A stretch of DNA of 64,000 bases, taken from the NCBI GenBank assembly GCA_003669555.1, contig QWOS01000016.1, positions 1-64,000 on the forward strand, given 5' to 3'. Origin of the DNA: Planctomycetota bacterium. Its GTDB lineage: Bacteria > Planctomycetota > Planctomycetia > Gemmatales > Gemmataceae. Under the pieces are notes generated by a model. The model ran no database searches. It was not told the DNA's origin and saw nothing but the letters and a program-made list of their open reading frames with translations. Numbering within the stretch: the stretch's first letter is position 1; each line of letters begins with the position of its first letter. Of this stretch, positions 34,701 to 43,533 are shown piece by piece. The position numbers and the translations under genes are program-made.

Positions 34701-35195
34701 TCAGTGGGCACTTGCGGCCGGCAGGTGCTTCGGGAAAAGAAGCTCCCGGGAAAAGAAGATACTGCCACAGAACCCGGCAAACGATAAGGCAATGCTCACA
34801 ATGACCAGCCCCTGCTCCACCAGGCCGCCCTCTAAAAAGCGTATGGGGATTTTGGTTGCCTCAATGAAGACTTCAATAAACAGGCCCATAACGATGTACA
34901 GGACCCCATATTTGATAGAAATCTCATCCAGGTAATCGCGTTCACCCGAGTGGTCGAGCGCGCCAACCAGCTTTTTGATCTCGTGCCGCTCCTCGATCAG
35001 GACCCCGAAAGCGACCATGATGGTGGCAACATTGCCAACCAGGTCATCCAGGCTGTCGATATTGTCGCCGCTGATGATCACGGAAACCAAATCGAACAGG
35101 ACGGACACGCTCAGCAAGGTCAGAATCAGGTTGAGTACCAGAATCCCGGTCCGGCTGATGAGGGCGGTCGCGACGAGTTTCAGAATGGAGCGCAT
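34701..35195 (-). CDS. small four-helix membrane protein, unknown
   Basis: A 164-aa protein with four predicted membrane helices: TGILVLNLILTLLSVSVLFD, VGNVATIMVAFGVLI, YGVLYIVMGLFIEVFIEA and GLVIVSIALSFAGFCGSIFF. A polar loop (EERHEIKKLVGALDHSGERD) separates the second and third. AAGG lies upstream of the ATG at 35195. No family is recognised. It is convergent with the large haem-binding gene and is bordered upstream by the inverted-repeat array. Confidence 0.65.
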   Translation of the reverse strand: MRSILKLVATALISRTGILVLNLILTLLSVSVLFDLVSVIISGDNIDSLDDLVGNVATIMVAFGVLIEERHEIKKLVGALDHSGERDYLDEISIKYGVLYIVMGLFIEVFIEATKIPIRFLEGGLVEQGLVIVSIALSFAGFCGSIFFSRELLFPKHLPAASAH

Positions 35196-35317
35196 GGGGA
35201 TAGACCTTACAACTGGCGCAAAGCCCGCAATCCTGGGCAGGGGCTAAATCCGTTGGCTGAACGGAACCATCAGTAGTTATCGGTATTTTGCCAGCTTTAT
35301 ATGAGCAAAAAAGCATG

Positions 35318-35750
35318 TTTTGATCCGCAGATTACGCAGATTAACGCAGAAAAAGTAGAAGACCCTGGTGTCTGTTAGTTTTTCGTAAAATCTGCGCAAT
35401 CTGCGGATAATGGTTTTGATCCGCAGATTACGCAGATTAACGCAGAAAAAGCAAAAGACCTTGGTGTCTGTTCGTCTTTCGTAAAATCTGCGTAAATCTG
35501 CGCAATCTGCGGATAATGGTTTTGATCCACAGATTGCGCAGATTAACGCAGAAAAAGCAGAAGACCCTGGTGTCTGTTCGTTTTTCGTAAAATCTGAGTA
35601 AATCTGCGGATAATGGTTTTTGATCCACAGATTACCAAGATTAACGCAGAAAAAGCAGGAGGCGCTTAAATCTGTTCGTCTTCTGGTAAATCTGCGTTAA
35701 TCTGCGGATAATTGTCTTTATCCTCCGCAGATTTTCGCAGAGAAAGAGCG
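35318..35750. repeat. array of ~100-bp inverted-repeat units
   Basis: Four units start with GATCCGCAG or GATCCACAG at 35322, 35418, 35524 and 35622 (steps of 96, 106 and 98 bp), with a degenerate fifth from about 35718. Each unit has a left arm (GATCCGCAGATTACGCAG and on to ACGCAGAAAAA), a core containing GAC(C)CTGGTGTCTGTT, and a right arm (TTTTTCGTAAAATCTGCG to CTGCGGATAATGG) that is the inverse complement of the left arm with small differences. Arms contain 10-11-bp subrepeats of GCAGATTA. The fourth and fifth units overlap the 3' end of the GxxExxY gene. Each unit can form a long hairpin. Confidence 0.9.
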
Positions 35751-36112
35751 AGACGCTTATATTCCAGTGATGGGGCACCGAAGTTGATCAACAGCGCTTT
35801 TTCGATACCGGATGCTTTCAGGTAATGGATGACTTGTGCTTCCTCGATACCAGAGAGTTTTTGGAGGGCCTTGAGTTCGACCAAAATACTGCCATGACAA
35901 AGAAAATCAACGCGGTAGCTGGTCTGAAGGATCTTGCCCCGATAGTGAATCGGCAGCGGAAACTCACGATGATATGGGATGCCACAAGCTACCAATTCGT
36001 GTTCGAGAGCTTCATGATAAACGGCTTCAAGAAAACCGTGACCGAGTGTGCGATGAACGGTCATGGCCGCACCGATGATGGCGAAAGTCCAAGGGTCTCG
36101 ATTGGCCATCAT
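35666..36112 (-). CDS. GxxExxY-family protein (PD-(D/E)XK nuclease-like)
   Basis: A 148-aa protein with the family motif G-F-L-E-A-V-Y (G26, E29, Y32) in HGFLEAVYHEALEHEL. The nuclease-like core is YRVDFLCHGSILVELKAL, where D69, E79 and K81 correspond to the PD-(D/E)XK catalytic pattern (PDDEXK_3). The C-terminal 22 residues (from LRKSAEDKDNYPQINADLP) are encoded by the last repeat units of the flanking array, so the gene and the repeat are fused. AAGGAG lies 7 bp before the ATG at 36112. Family members are often found beside short repeats, but their biological role is not established. Divergent from the efflux operon. Confidence 0.9.
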   Translation of the reverse strand: MMANRDPWTFAIIGAAMTVHRTLGHGFLEAVYHEALEHELVACGIPYHREFPLPIHYRGKILQTSYRVDFLCHGSILVELKALQKLSGIEEAQVIHYLKASGIEKALLINFGAPSLEYKRLALSLRKSAEDKDNYPQINADLPEDEQI

Positions 36113-36352
36113 GGCATGGCTCCTTGCGTTTCACCCGGCAATTTACCAGCTTTTCATCAATGAAAAAGGCTTGCTTTTCATTCATTTCACCACTCAGGAA
36201 GTTAAATCAGCTCTCATCTGTACAATTGCCACTCACCCTACAACCGGCCAACTCCGATACTATCCATGGCTGGATCGATCCTGCCGGTGCGCGGGCACGG
36301 CCTTTTTTATCGCATTCCCGGCAGGCTCAGGTAAACGGAACAGGACACCCAA

Positions 36353-37846
36353 ATGGCTGTGCTGGGGAGGCGAAACCTGTCGACTGTCCCGGCCCTCGCC
36401 GCTTTGCTGGCGCTTGGGGTTGGCTGCCAAACCGCCCCACCTGCACCTGACCGATCCACCGTGGGATCCCAGCTCAGCCAGCGTTTCGACCAAACCATTC
36501 CCGCCCAGGCTCTTCCCGAACATCTGGTCATGCCGCCCGGGGCATCGTTTGATGATGGAATCACTGAGGATGAGGCTATCGTCATCGCCCTGTGGAACAA
36601 CGCCGCTTTCCAGGAGCTGCTCGTTGATCTGGGCGTTGCCCGGGGTGACCTGGTTCAGGCCGGTCTGCTTCCCAATCCAGAATTCATCTACCTGTTCGGC
36701 ACACCCGACAAACCCTTCAAATACCTGCTGGATTTTCCGCTCGAATCCCTGTGGTTGCGGCCCATCCGGGTCAAGTCGGCCACCCGGGAAGCCGCCAGGG
36801 TTGCCGACAGGCTGGCTCAGGGCGGGCTGGATCTGATCCGTGATGTGCGCCAATCGTATGCCGATGTGCTGCTGGCCCATGCGCGGCTGAGCGTGGCCCG
36901 GGAAGGGGTGAAACTGCGCGGACGGGTGGCCGAACTGGCACAAAAACGGTTGGAAGCGGGTGACATCTCTCTCGCGGAGGCGGCGACAGCCCGGATCGAC
37001 TCCTTTCAGGCCCAGCAAGACCTGGCCCGGGTCGAATTCGATGTCCCTGTCGCAGAGGAGCGGTTGCGGAACCTGATGGGGACGGGCCCCCTCCGAGGAT
37101 CGCTCCCCCTGGACCCTCTGAAACCGCCCGGCCCCTTGCAGATCGACCCGGATGAGCTCACGGACGAGGCCATGACCAACCGTCCGGATGCCCTGGCTGC
37201 AGCGGAAGCTGTCGACGCCGCCCTGGCCCGGTTGCGTTTCGCCAAAATTGGCTGGGTACGCCTGCTGGGCGTCATTGATTCAACCAGCGGCAGAAAAAGT
37301 GGCCATGAGCTGGGGCCAGGCCTGCGGTTCACGGTTCCGGTTTTCAATGTGAACCAGGGAAATATCGCCAGGGCTGAAGCAGAGCTGGAACGGGCCCGGC
37401 GCAACCAGGAGACGGTTGCCTACCAGATCATCCTGGATGTGCAGCGCAGCAATCTCCAGTTCCAGCAAGCCCATGCGGAACTGGCAGTGCTCCAGACCAA
37501 AGTCCGGCCCGAGGTGGAAGCCGCAATCAGCCGGGCGCAGGTGGCGTATCAGGAAGGGCATATCACCATCTTCGTGGTGCTGGAGACAACCCGCCAACTG
37601 CTGGACACGCATTTGCTGGAGGCCAGGCTCAGGGCTGATCTGCGCCGTTTCTGGGCCGAACTGGAGCGGAGCGTGGGCAGGCGGCTCGCCGGTACGGAAT
37701 CGGAGGGCCCGATCCGGACTCAAGCGGGTGAGCGGGAACTGGCACAGCCAGCACCACCACCTAAATCAGACCTGCCAGCTCCCAAACCCCTGCCACCCAT
37801 GGAAAACGGTGGCCTATCTGCCCCGGCAGAGGGAAAACCGGAATGA
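36353..37846 (+). CDS. TolC-family outer-membrane efflux protein
   Basis: A 497-aa outer-membrane factor for an RND efflux pump. The N-terminus has a hydrophobic stretch ending LGVGC (Cys25), a possible but atypical lipobox. Two TolC/OEP repeats are seen: LVDLGVARGDLVQAGLLPNPEF with RQSYADVLLAHARLSVARE, and LRFTVPVFNVNQGNIARAEA with RPEVEAAISRAQVAYQEG. A Pro/Ala-rich tail follows. The stop overlaps the next gene by 4 bp (ATGA). It is the first gene of a three-gene operon and forms the channel through which the pump expels metal ions. Confidence 0.92.
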   Translation: MAVLGRRNLSTVPALAALLALGVGCQTAPPAPDRSTVGSQLSQRFDQTIPAQALPEHLVMPPGASFDDGITEDEAIVIALWNNAAFQELLVDLGVARGDLVQAGLLPNPEFIYLFGTPDKPFKYLLDFPLESLWLRPIRVKSATREAARVADRLAQGGLDLIRDVRQSYADVLLAHARLSVAREGVKLRGRVAELAQKRLEAGDISLAEAATARIDSFQAQQDLARVEFDVPVAEERLRNLMGTGPLRGSLPLDPLKPPGPLQIDPDELTDEAMTNRPDALAAAEAVDAALARLRFAKIGWVRLLGVIDSTSGRKSGHELGPGLRFTVPVFNVNQGNIARAEAELERARRNQETVAYQIILDVQRSNLQFQQAHAELAVLQTKVRPEVEAAISRAQVAYQEGHITIFVVLETTRQLLDTHLLEARLRADLRRFWAELERSVGRRLAGTESEGPIRTQAGERELAQPAPPPKSDLPAPKPLPPMENGGLSAPAEGKPE

Positions 37847-39087
37847 AACTGCTGCAAAAGATCGCCACCCTTCTCCTCACTTTATCCATCGCCGCCGCGG
37901 TGGGGGCCGGGGCCTGGTGGCTGGCCACCAACAAGCCGGTTACCAGCAAGGCCGACAAAGCGGCCCCGGCGGCTACAGTCGCCAGGGTGGTGCGTGAAGA
38001 CGAACTCAACACGGTGAAACTGACCGCTGAAGGGGCGAAGCGGCTGGGCCTGAGTCTGGTGCCTGTCGAACGGAAACCGGTCCGCAGGGTGCGGATGTAT
38101 GGGGGTGAGGTTGCCATTCCGGTGGGCAGATCGATCCTCGTGGCCGCTCCGATTGGTGGCCTCCTCAAGGCCCCGGTCGCTGAGGTTTACCGGGTGGGCC
38201 AGGCGGTCAAAGCTGGCCAGCCTATCCTGCAGTTGCTGCCACTTCTCACCCCGGATGGCCGGGCTTCTCTCTCCACGGCCCAGACCGAGGCGGATGGGCA
38301 AGGGGGCAGCGCCAAAACCCAGGTGGACATCACCCGGACCGCTCTTGACCGTACCCGGCGACTCTTGCGGGAGGGAGTGGGGAGCCAGAAGCTGGTCGAT
38401 GAGGCACAGGCCGCCCAGGAACTCGCCCTCAAGGGGCTGGAATCTGCCAGCGCCCGGCAGAAAGTGCTTGCAAAAATTGTTGGCGATATCGAGTCGGGCA
38501 CCGCGTCCCCGATCCAGATCAGCGCGCCCCGGGAAGGCATCCTTCGGGCCGTTTCTGCGCTTCCCGGCCAGACTGTCCATAGCGGAGCGCCCTTATTCGA
38601 GATTGTCGATCTGTCGACAGTCTGGGTGCGGGTGCCTTTGCCGGTGGGTGATATCGAGGAGATCGACCGGGGTGAGCCAGCCCGGGTCGGCAGGCTTTCC
38701 GCCTTGCCCGGTTCCCCCATGCTGACCGCCACTCCGGTGGCAGCGCCCCCCTCCGCCAACCCTTTGTCATCCACTATCGATATGTACTACGAGGCCCCGA
38801 ACCCGAACCGCTCCCTCACGCCTGGCCAACGGCTCGGGGTCACCATTCCTCTCACCGATGCCAGGGAGAGCCTGACTGTACCGTGGTCGGCGGTGGTTTT
38901 CGATGTGAACGGCGGTACCTGGGTGTATGAGGAAGTTGGCGAGCGGGTTTATATACGCCGCCGTGTTGTGGTGCGGCACACTGCCGGGCCTGATGCTGTT
39001 CTGGCTAGCGGGCCGGCTGTCGGAGCGAGCATTGTGGCTCTCGGAGCCCAGGAGTTGTTCGGGGCCGAGACCGGGTTCATCAAGTAG
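37843..39087 (+). CDS. RND efflux periplasmic adaptor (CusB/CzcB-type)
   Basis: A 414-aa membrane-fusion protein. N-terminal membrane anchor ([21 protein letters not shown]). The lipoyl-like half motifs are [31 protein letters not shown] and [38 protein letters not shown] in outline, split by a coiled-coil hairpin (residues about 155-215). The C-terminal membrane-proximal domain ends in a beta-barrel ([12 protein letters not shown] and [14 protein letters not shown]). Overlaps the TolC gene by 4 bp. It links the inner-membrane pump to the outer-membrane channel. No Met or His-rich metal-binding N-terminal segment is seen. Confidence 0.9.
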   Translation: MKLLQKIATLLLTLSIAAAVGAGAWWLATNKPVTSKADKAAPAATVARVVREDELNTVKLTAEGAKRLGLSLVPVERKPVRRVRMYGGEVAIPVGRSILVAAPIGGLLKAPVAEVYRVGQAVKAGQPILQLLPLLTPDGRASLSTAQTEADGQGGSAKTQVDITRTALDRTRRLLREGVGSQKLVDEAQAAQELALKGLESASARQKVLAKIVGDIESGTASPIQISAPREGILRAVSALPGQTVHSGAPLFEIVDLSTVWVRVPLPVGDIEEIDRGEPARVGRLSALPGSPMLTATPVAAPPSANPLSSTIDMYYEAPNPNRSLTPGQRLGVTIPLTDARESLTVPWSAVVFDVNGGTWVYEEVGERVYIRRRVVVRHTAGPDAVLASGPAVGASIVALGAQELFGAETGFIK

Positions 39088-39124
39088 TCGGGAGGCGGGG
39101 AAGTCCGCTCCGGAGGGGTTCCCA

Positions 39125-42100
39125 GTGCTGAGTTGGCTCATCTCGTCATCGGTGCGGAGCCGGGTCGTGGTCCTTGCGCTCAGCGGTCTGCTGATCGCAT
39201 GCGGACTACGAACCGTTCGTGATGCGCCCCTCGATGTCTTCCCGGAGTTTGCCCCGCCGAAGGTGGAGGTGCAGACCGAGGCGCCTGGCCTGTCCACCGA
39301 CGAGGTTGAAAGTCTGATCAGCGTGCCTCTGGAAAACGCGCTGAACGGGACACCCGGTCTGAAAACAATCCGCTCGAAGTCGGTCCTGGGCCTGTCGTCA
39401 GTCGTGCTGCTGTTTGAAGAAGGCGTCGATATCCACAAGGTTCGCCAACTCGTTCAGGAGCGTGTGACTGCGGAGACGCCGCGGTTGCCGACTGTCGCCC
39501 GCCCTCCGGTCATCCTGCAACCGCTTTCGTCTTTGAGCCGGGTGATGAAGATCGGCCTGTCTTCCGGAACGATGTCGCAGCGCGACATGACTGTGCTGGC
39601 CCTATGGACGATCCGGCCCAAACTGATGTCTATCCCGGGTGTGGCAAATGTCGCCATCTGGGGTCAAAGGGACAAGCAGTACCAGGTGGTGGTCGATCCG
39701 GACCGGCTCCGCGCCGAAGGGGTCTCACTCGACCAGGTGGTGCGGGCCGCCGCCGATGCCACGGTGCTGGAGTCGGGCGGGTACATGGACAAGCCCAACC
39801 AGCGGTTGGCGGTCAGACACAGGGCGCTGGTCAGGGAGCCTGAAGACCTTGCCCGGGCGGTGGTTGTCTTCCATGGCAACTCTCCCATCCATATCGGCGA
39901 TGTGGCAACGGTTGGCTTCGGCTCGCCTCCGGCCATCGGTGACGCGATCATCAACGATGGTCCCGGGCTGCTTCTGATCGTGGAAAAGCAACCCGAGGGG
40001 AACACCCTGGAGGTGACCCGCCAGGTTGAGGCCGCGCTGCGTGAGCTGGAGCCTGGCCTGGCCGGAGTGACGGTGGATGCGGGCATTTTCCGCCCGGCGA
40101 CTTTTATCGAGCGGGCCATCGGCAACCTCAGTCGGGCCTTGCTGGTTGGCTGCGGCCTGGTGGTGGTGATTCTCGTCCTCTTCCTGTTCGACTGGCGGAC
40201 GGCCGTCATTAGCCTGACCGCCATACCATTATCGCTGGTGTCGGCGGTGGTCGTGCTGACCGCTTTCGGTGTCACCCTCAATACGATGGTGATCGCCGGG
40301 CTGGTGATCGCCCTGGGCGAGGTGGTGGACGATGCCATCATCGATGTGGAAAACATAGTCCGGCGGCTGCGGCTAAATCGGGCTGCTGGAAATCCCGAGT
40401 CGGCTTTCCGGGTGGTGATTGACGCCTCCATGGAGGTCCGGAGCGCGGTTGTTTACGCCACCATGATTGTCATCCTCCTGTTCTTGCCGGTTTTCTTTCT
40501 CGACGGGATTGCGGGTTCATTTTTTCGTCCTCTGGCCCTGGCTTACATCCTGGCCATCCTGGCTTCGCTGTTCGTCGCCCTGACGGTCACCCCAGCCCTG
40601 TCATACATGCTGCTCACCAGCGGCCATGGCCGGACCACTGAGGCCCCGCTACCCCACTGGCTGCGCGGCTGGTTCTCGCTGATGCTGCCGGGCCTGATTG
40701 CAAGACCGTACCTGGCGCTGGGGTTCGTCCTGGCCACTTTTGTGCTTAGTGGCGCCGCCGCCACCCGCTTCGGCTCGGAGTTTTTGCCCGAGTTCCAGGA
40801 GACTGACTTCCTCATGCACTTCATTGCCAAGCCTGGTGCCTCGGTGGAGGAGATGGACCGGATGACGATCCTGGCCAGCCGGGAATTGCGGGCTATCCCC
40901 GGGGTGCGTAATTTTGGCTCGCACATCGGCCGGGCCGAGGTGGCTGATGAGGTGTATGGCCCGAATTTCACCGAACTTTGGATCAGCATCGATCCGGACA
41001 TCGACTACCCGGCCACCCTCAGGCGCATCCAGGTGGCGATGGACGGCTACCCTGGCATGTTCTGCGATGTGCAAACCTTCCTCAAGGAGCGCAGCAAGGA
41101 GGTGCTGTCAGGCACCAGCTACAGCATCGTGGTGCGACTGTTCGGCCCAGACCTGGAGAAGCTCCGGGCCAAAGCCCGGGAGGCCGAGAAGGTGATGGGC
41201 GGAATCGATGGGGTGGCCAATCTCAAGGTCGAGTCCCAGGTCCTGGTGCCCCAGGTGGAGGTCAGGCTCCGGCCCGAGGCGGCGGAGCGGTACGGGCTGA
41301 CCCCCGGGCATGTCCGCCGGGCGACCACCACCCTCCTCAAGGGATTGAAAGTCGGGGAGGTTTACGAGGGCCAGAAACGGTTCGATGTGGTGGTGTGGGG
41401 GGTGCCCTCCTGCCGGGAGGATTTGACCGCCCTCGGTTCCCTGCCCATTGACACCCCGGCAGGTGCGCAGGTCCGTCTGCGGGATGTGGCGGATATCCTG
41501 GTGGTTCCCATGCCGAACGAGATCAGGCGCGAAGCCGCCTCCCGCCGTCTGGATGTGACCTGCAATGTGCAGGGTCGTGACCTCGGGGCCGTGGCGGAAG
41601 AGGTGGAACGGAAAGTCAGGGAGCTGGATTTCGAGGTGGGCTACCACCCGGAGTTTCTGGGCGAGGAGGCCAGTCGCCAGGCATCGGGCCGGAGACTGTA
41701 CGCCTTTGCGGCGCTGGCCCTGCTGGGGGTGCTGCTGGTCATTTACTCAGACTTCGGGTCGTGGAGGCTGACCCTCATGGTGGCATTCACCCTGCCGTTC
41801 GCCCTGATCGGTGGTGGGGTGGGTGTTTTCCTCACCGGTGGGGTGGTCTCCCTGGGATCGCTGGTGGGTTTTGTGACGGTGCTGGGGATCGCCGCCAGGA
41901 ACGGCATCATGCTGGTCAGCCACTATCGTCACCTGGAGGACCACGAGGGAGAGCCATTCGGTTCCGGCCTGGTTTTGCGCGGCTCGGCAGAACGCCTGGC
42001 CCCCATCCTGATGACCGCCCTGGCCACCGGGCTGGCCCTGCTCCCCCTGGTCAGCAGTGGCCATCAACCGGGGCATGAAGTGGAGTACCCTCTCGCCGTG

Positions 42101-42202
42101 GTGATTCTGGGTGGCCTGGTCACCTCAACGCTTCTGAACCTGTTCCTGCTGCCGCCCCTGTATCTGCGGTTCGGCCGCCGTACAGCGGCCGAGCGGGAAT
42201 GA
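39125..42202 (+). CDS. RND heavy-metal efflux permease, CzcA/CusA-type
   Basis: A 1025-aa inner-membrane proton-driven pump. It has the HME-RND layout of 12 helices with two large periplasmic loops. Diagnostic blocks are [21 protein letters not shown] with [46 protein letters not shown] in helix 4 (acidic proton-relay residues), [21 protein letters not shown] and [21 protein letters not shown]. The start is GTG at 39125, with GGAGGGG 6-7 bp upstream. The adaptor gene ends 37 bp before. Substrate metal cannot be read from the sequence. Confidence 0.92.
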   Translation: MLSWLISSSVRSRVVVLALSGLLIACGLRTVRDAPLDVFPEFAPPKVEVQTEAPGLSTDEVESLISVPLENALNGTPGLKTIRSKSVLGLSSVVLLFEEGVDIHKVRQLVQERVTAETPRLPTVARPPVILQPLSSLSRVMKIGLSSGTMSQRDMTVLALWTIRPKLMSIPGVANVAIWGQRDKQYQVVVDPDRLRAEGVSLDQVVRAAADATVLESGGYMDKPNQRLAVRHRALVREPEDLARAVVVFHGNSPIHIGDVATVGFGSPPAIGDAIINDGPGLLLIVEKQPEGNTLEVTRQVEAALRELEPGLAGVTVDAGIFRPATFIERAIGNLSRALLVGCGLVVVILVLFLFDWRTAVISLTAIPLSLVSAVVVLTAFGVTLNTMVIAGLVIALGEVVDDAIIDVENIVRRLRLNRAAGNPESAFRVVIDASMEVRSAVVYATMIVILLFLPVFFLDGIAGSFFRPLALAYILAILASLFVALTVTPALSYMLLTSGHGRTTEAPLPHWLRGWFSLMLPGLIARPYLALGFVLATFVLSGAAATRFGSEFLPEFQETDFLMHFIAKPGASVEEMDRMTILASRELRAIPGVRNFGSHIGRAEVADEVYGPNFTELWISIDPDIDYPATLRRIQVAMDGYPGMFCDVQTFLKERSKEVLSGTSYSIVVRLFGPDLEKLRAKAREAEKVMGGIDGVANLKVESQVLVPQVEVRLRPEAAERYGLTPGHVRRATTTLLKGLKVGEVYEGQKRFDVVVWGVPSCREDLTALGSLPIDTPAGAQVRLRDVADILVVPMPNEIRREAASRRLDVTCNVQGRDLGAVAEEVERKVRELDFEVGYHPEFLGEEASRQASGRRLYAFAALALLGVLLVIYSDFGSWRLTLMVAFTLPFALIGGGVGVFLTGGVVSLGSLVGFVTVLGIAARNGIMLVSHYRHLEDHEGEPFGSGLVLRGSAERLAPILMTALATGLALLPLVSSGHQPGHEVEYPLAVVILGGLVTSTLLNLFLLPPLYLRFGRRTAAERE

Positions 42203-42271
42203 ATCCCTGGCAGACCTGGTGGCTTCCTGGCCAATTGCCTGGCAGGGACTGAGTGGAGTGACCCGGGCAGA

Positions 42272-43312
42272 CTACTTCTTTTTTTCCTTGGCTGGCTTTT
42301 CGTGGGTGGCTTGCTCTTTTTGCAATGCCTTGCGGGCCTTTTTCTCCTTCTTGGATTCTTTGGCTTTGGCTGCCTCCGGGACTACGACCGCCGCTGTTTT
42401 TTTGCTGGAACGGTCTGGTTTGAAGGGCGCTGTCTTGGCCTCTGAATGACCTGTTTTGTCAGAGGATCTGGCTGATTCCGTGCCCGGTGGGTGTGCCGGG
42501 GCGGGAGGTGCGACCACCACCGGCTTGGCGTCGGGCACTGGCACGGCGGCCTGGGCCATTTCAGCTTGCTGGATTTTTGGGGCAGTGGCCGGGTTCAGCA
42601 CCCAGCGGGTTTTGGCCTGCTGGCCGATATCCCTTTCAGCACCCATCTCCGCCAAAAAGGCCATAAAGCCGGCGATACCGGCGGCAGCCTGCACCACAGG
42701 TACCTTGACGGACACTTCGAAAAGCTGGGCCTCGTCTTCCCGCTGCCATAATTCGCCGGTCATCGACCAGGGGCAACCCGGATGGGTGAATCGCCAACGC
42801 CAGGCCCGCACCGGAGTGGTGGCCCGTACCAGGGCAAAGTCCACCTTGCGGGCCATGAGACCCAGCAGCATATCCAGTTGGTCAGGGCCAAACAGGCTGG
42901 AAATCGGCTCCTTTCCGGCCAGCATCTCCTTGATCAGCCCTTTGCCGACAGGCAGGGTGAGCGAGGCAGATTTGGTGATACCCTTCTCGCTGGCATCGGC
43001 TTCGATCTTGAAGCCAGGATGGGCCCGCCACATGGGCGGCACCTTTTCGGGATCCACAGGACGAATTTTGAGGGTGCTGTCATGGACCCCGCCGATAATC
43101 CGCCGGCTGCGCAGGATGATGCCCGACTGGAACAAATCGGTGGTGGGGGTGTCAAAAAAAATCACATAACGCTCGCGCCGGTCCACCCGCAGGCCAAAGT
43201 GCTGCATGGCGCTGGCAATTTGCTTGGTGGGAATGGTCGCCTTGATCTCGACGCCATCGGCACCGGCCAAAGTTTTGGCAACCTGTCCGCGGGTCTCCTC
43301 GCCTCTGGCCAT
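42272..43312 (-). CDS. CYTH-like domain protein with Lys-rich tail
   Basis: A 346-aa protein. Residues about 20-240 have CYTH-type features: VEIKATIPTKQI at the N-terminal strand, YVIFFDTPTTDLFQSGIILR, a STLKIRPVD strand and FKIEADAS. CYTH proteins form a beta-tunnel that binds triphosphates; assignment here is tentative because the classical ExExK is reduced to E-I-K. The last 80 residues are a repetitive Lys/Glu/Ala tail (KESKKEKKARKALQKEQ) of low complexity and probably disordered. GGGAG lies 7 bp before the ATG at 43312. Convergent with the efflux operon, whose stop is 70 bp away. Confidence 0.65.
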   Translation of the reverse strand: MARGEETRGQVAKTLAGADGVEIKATIPTKQIASAMQHFGLRVDRRERYVIFFDTPTTDLFQSGIILRSRRIIGGVHDSTLKIRPVDPEKVPPMWRAHPGFKIEADASEKGITKSASLTLPVGKGLIKEMLAGKEPISSLFGPDQLDMLLGLMARKVDFALVRATTPVRAWRWRFTHPGCPWSMTGELWQREDEAQLFEVSVKVPVVQAAAGIAGFMAFLAEMGAERDIGQQAKTRWVLNPATAPKIQQAEMAQAAVPVPDAKPVVVAPPAPAHPPGTESARSSDKTGHSEAKTAPFKPDRSSKKTAAVVVPEAAKAKESKKEKKARKALQKEQATHEKPAKEKKK

Positions 43313-43533
43313 GCAACTACTCCCTGTGAAAATGTGATTTTCCGGTCGTCATGGCCAATATAGCATATTTGAGAATGTTAGATAGATTGGGAATTCTGGT
43401 GTGTTCCGGGTCTGCGGATTTGTTCGTCCGGGGGACCTGCTTTTGACTGCAACCAGAATAATCCGAACTTGGAATGGTTGTCCTGGTCGCCGGGAGTGCA
43501 TAAATACCCACTTGGGCAAAATGTATTTCCTGA

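Noticed and set aside
35318-35750. Possible CRISPR array because of regular spacing
   Set aside because: Units are about 100 bp, are themselves inverted repeats, and the intervening sequence is not unique spacer-like; no cas genes are near.
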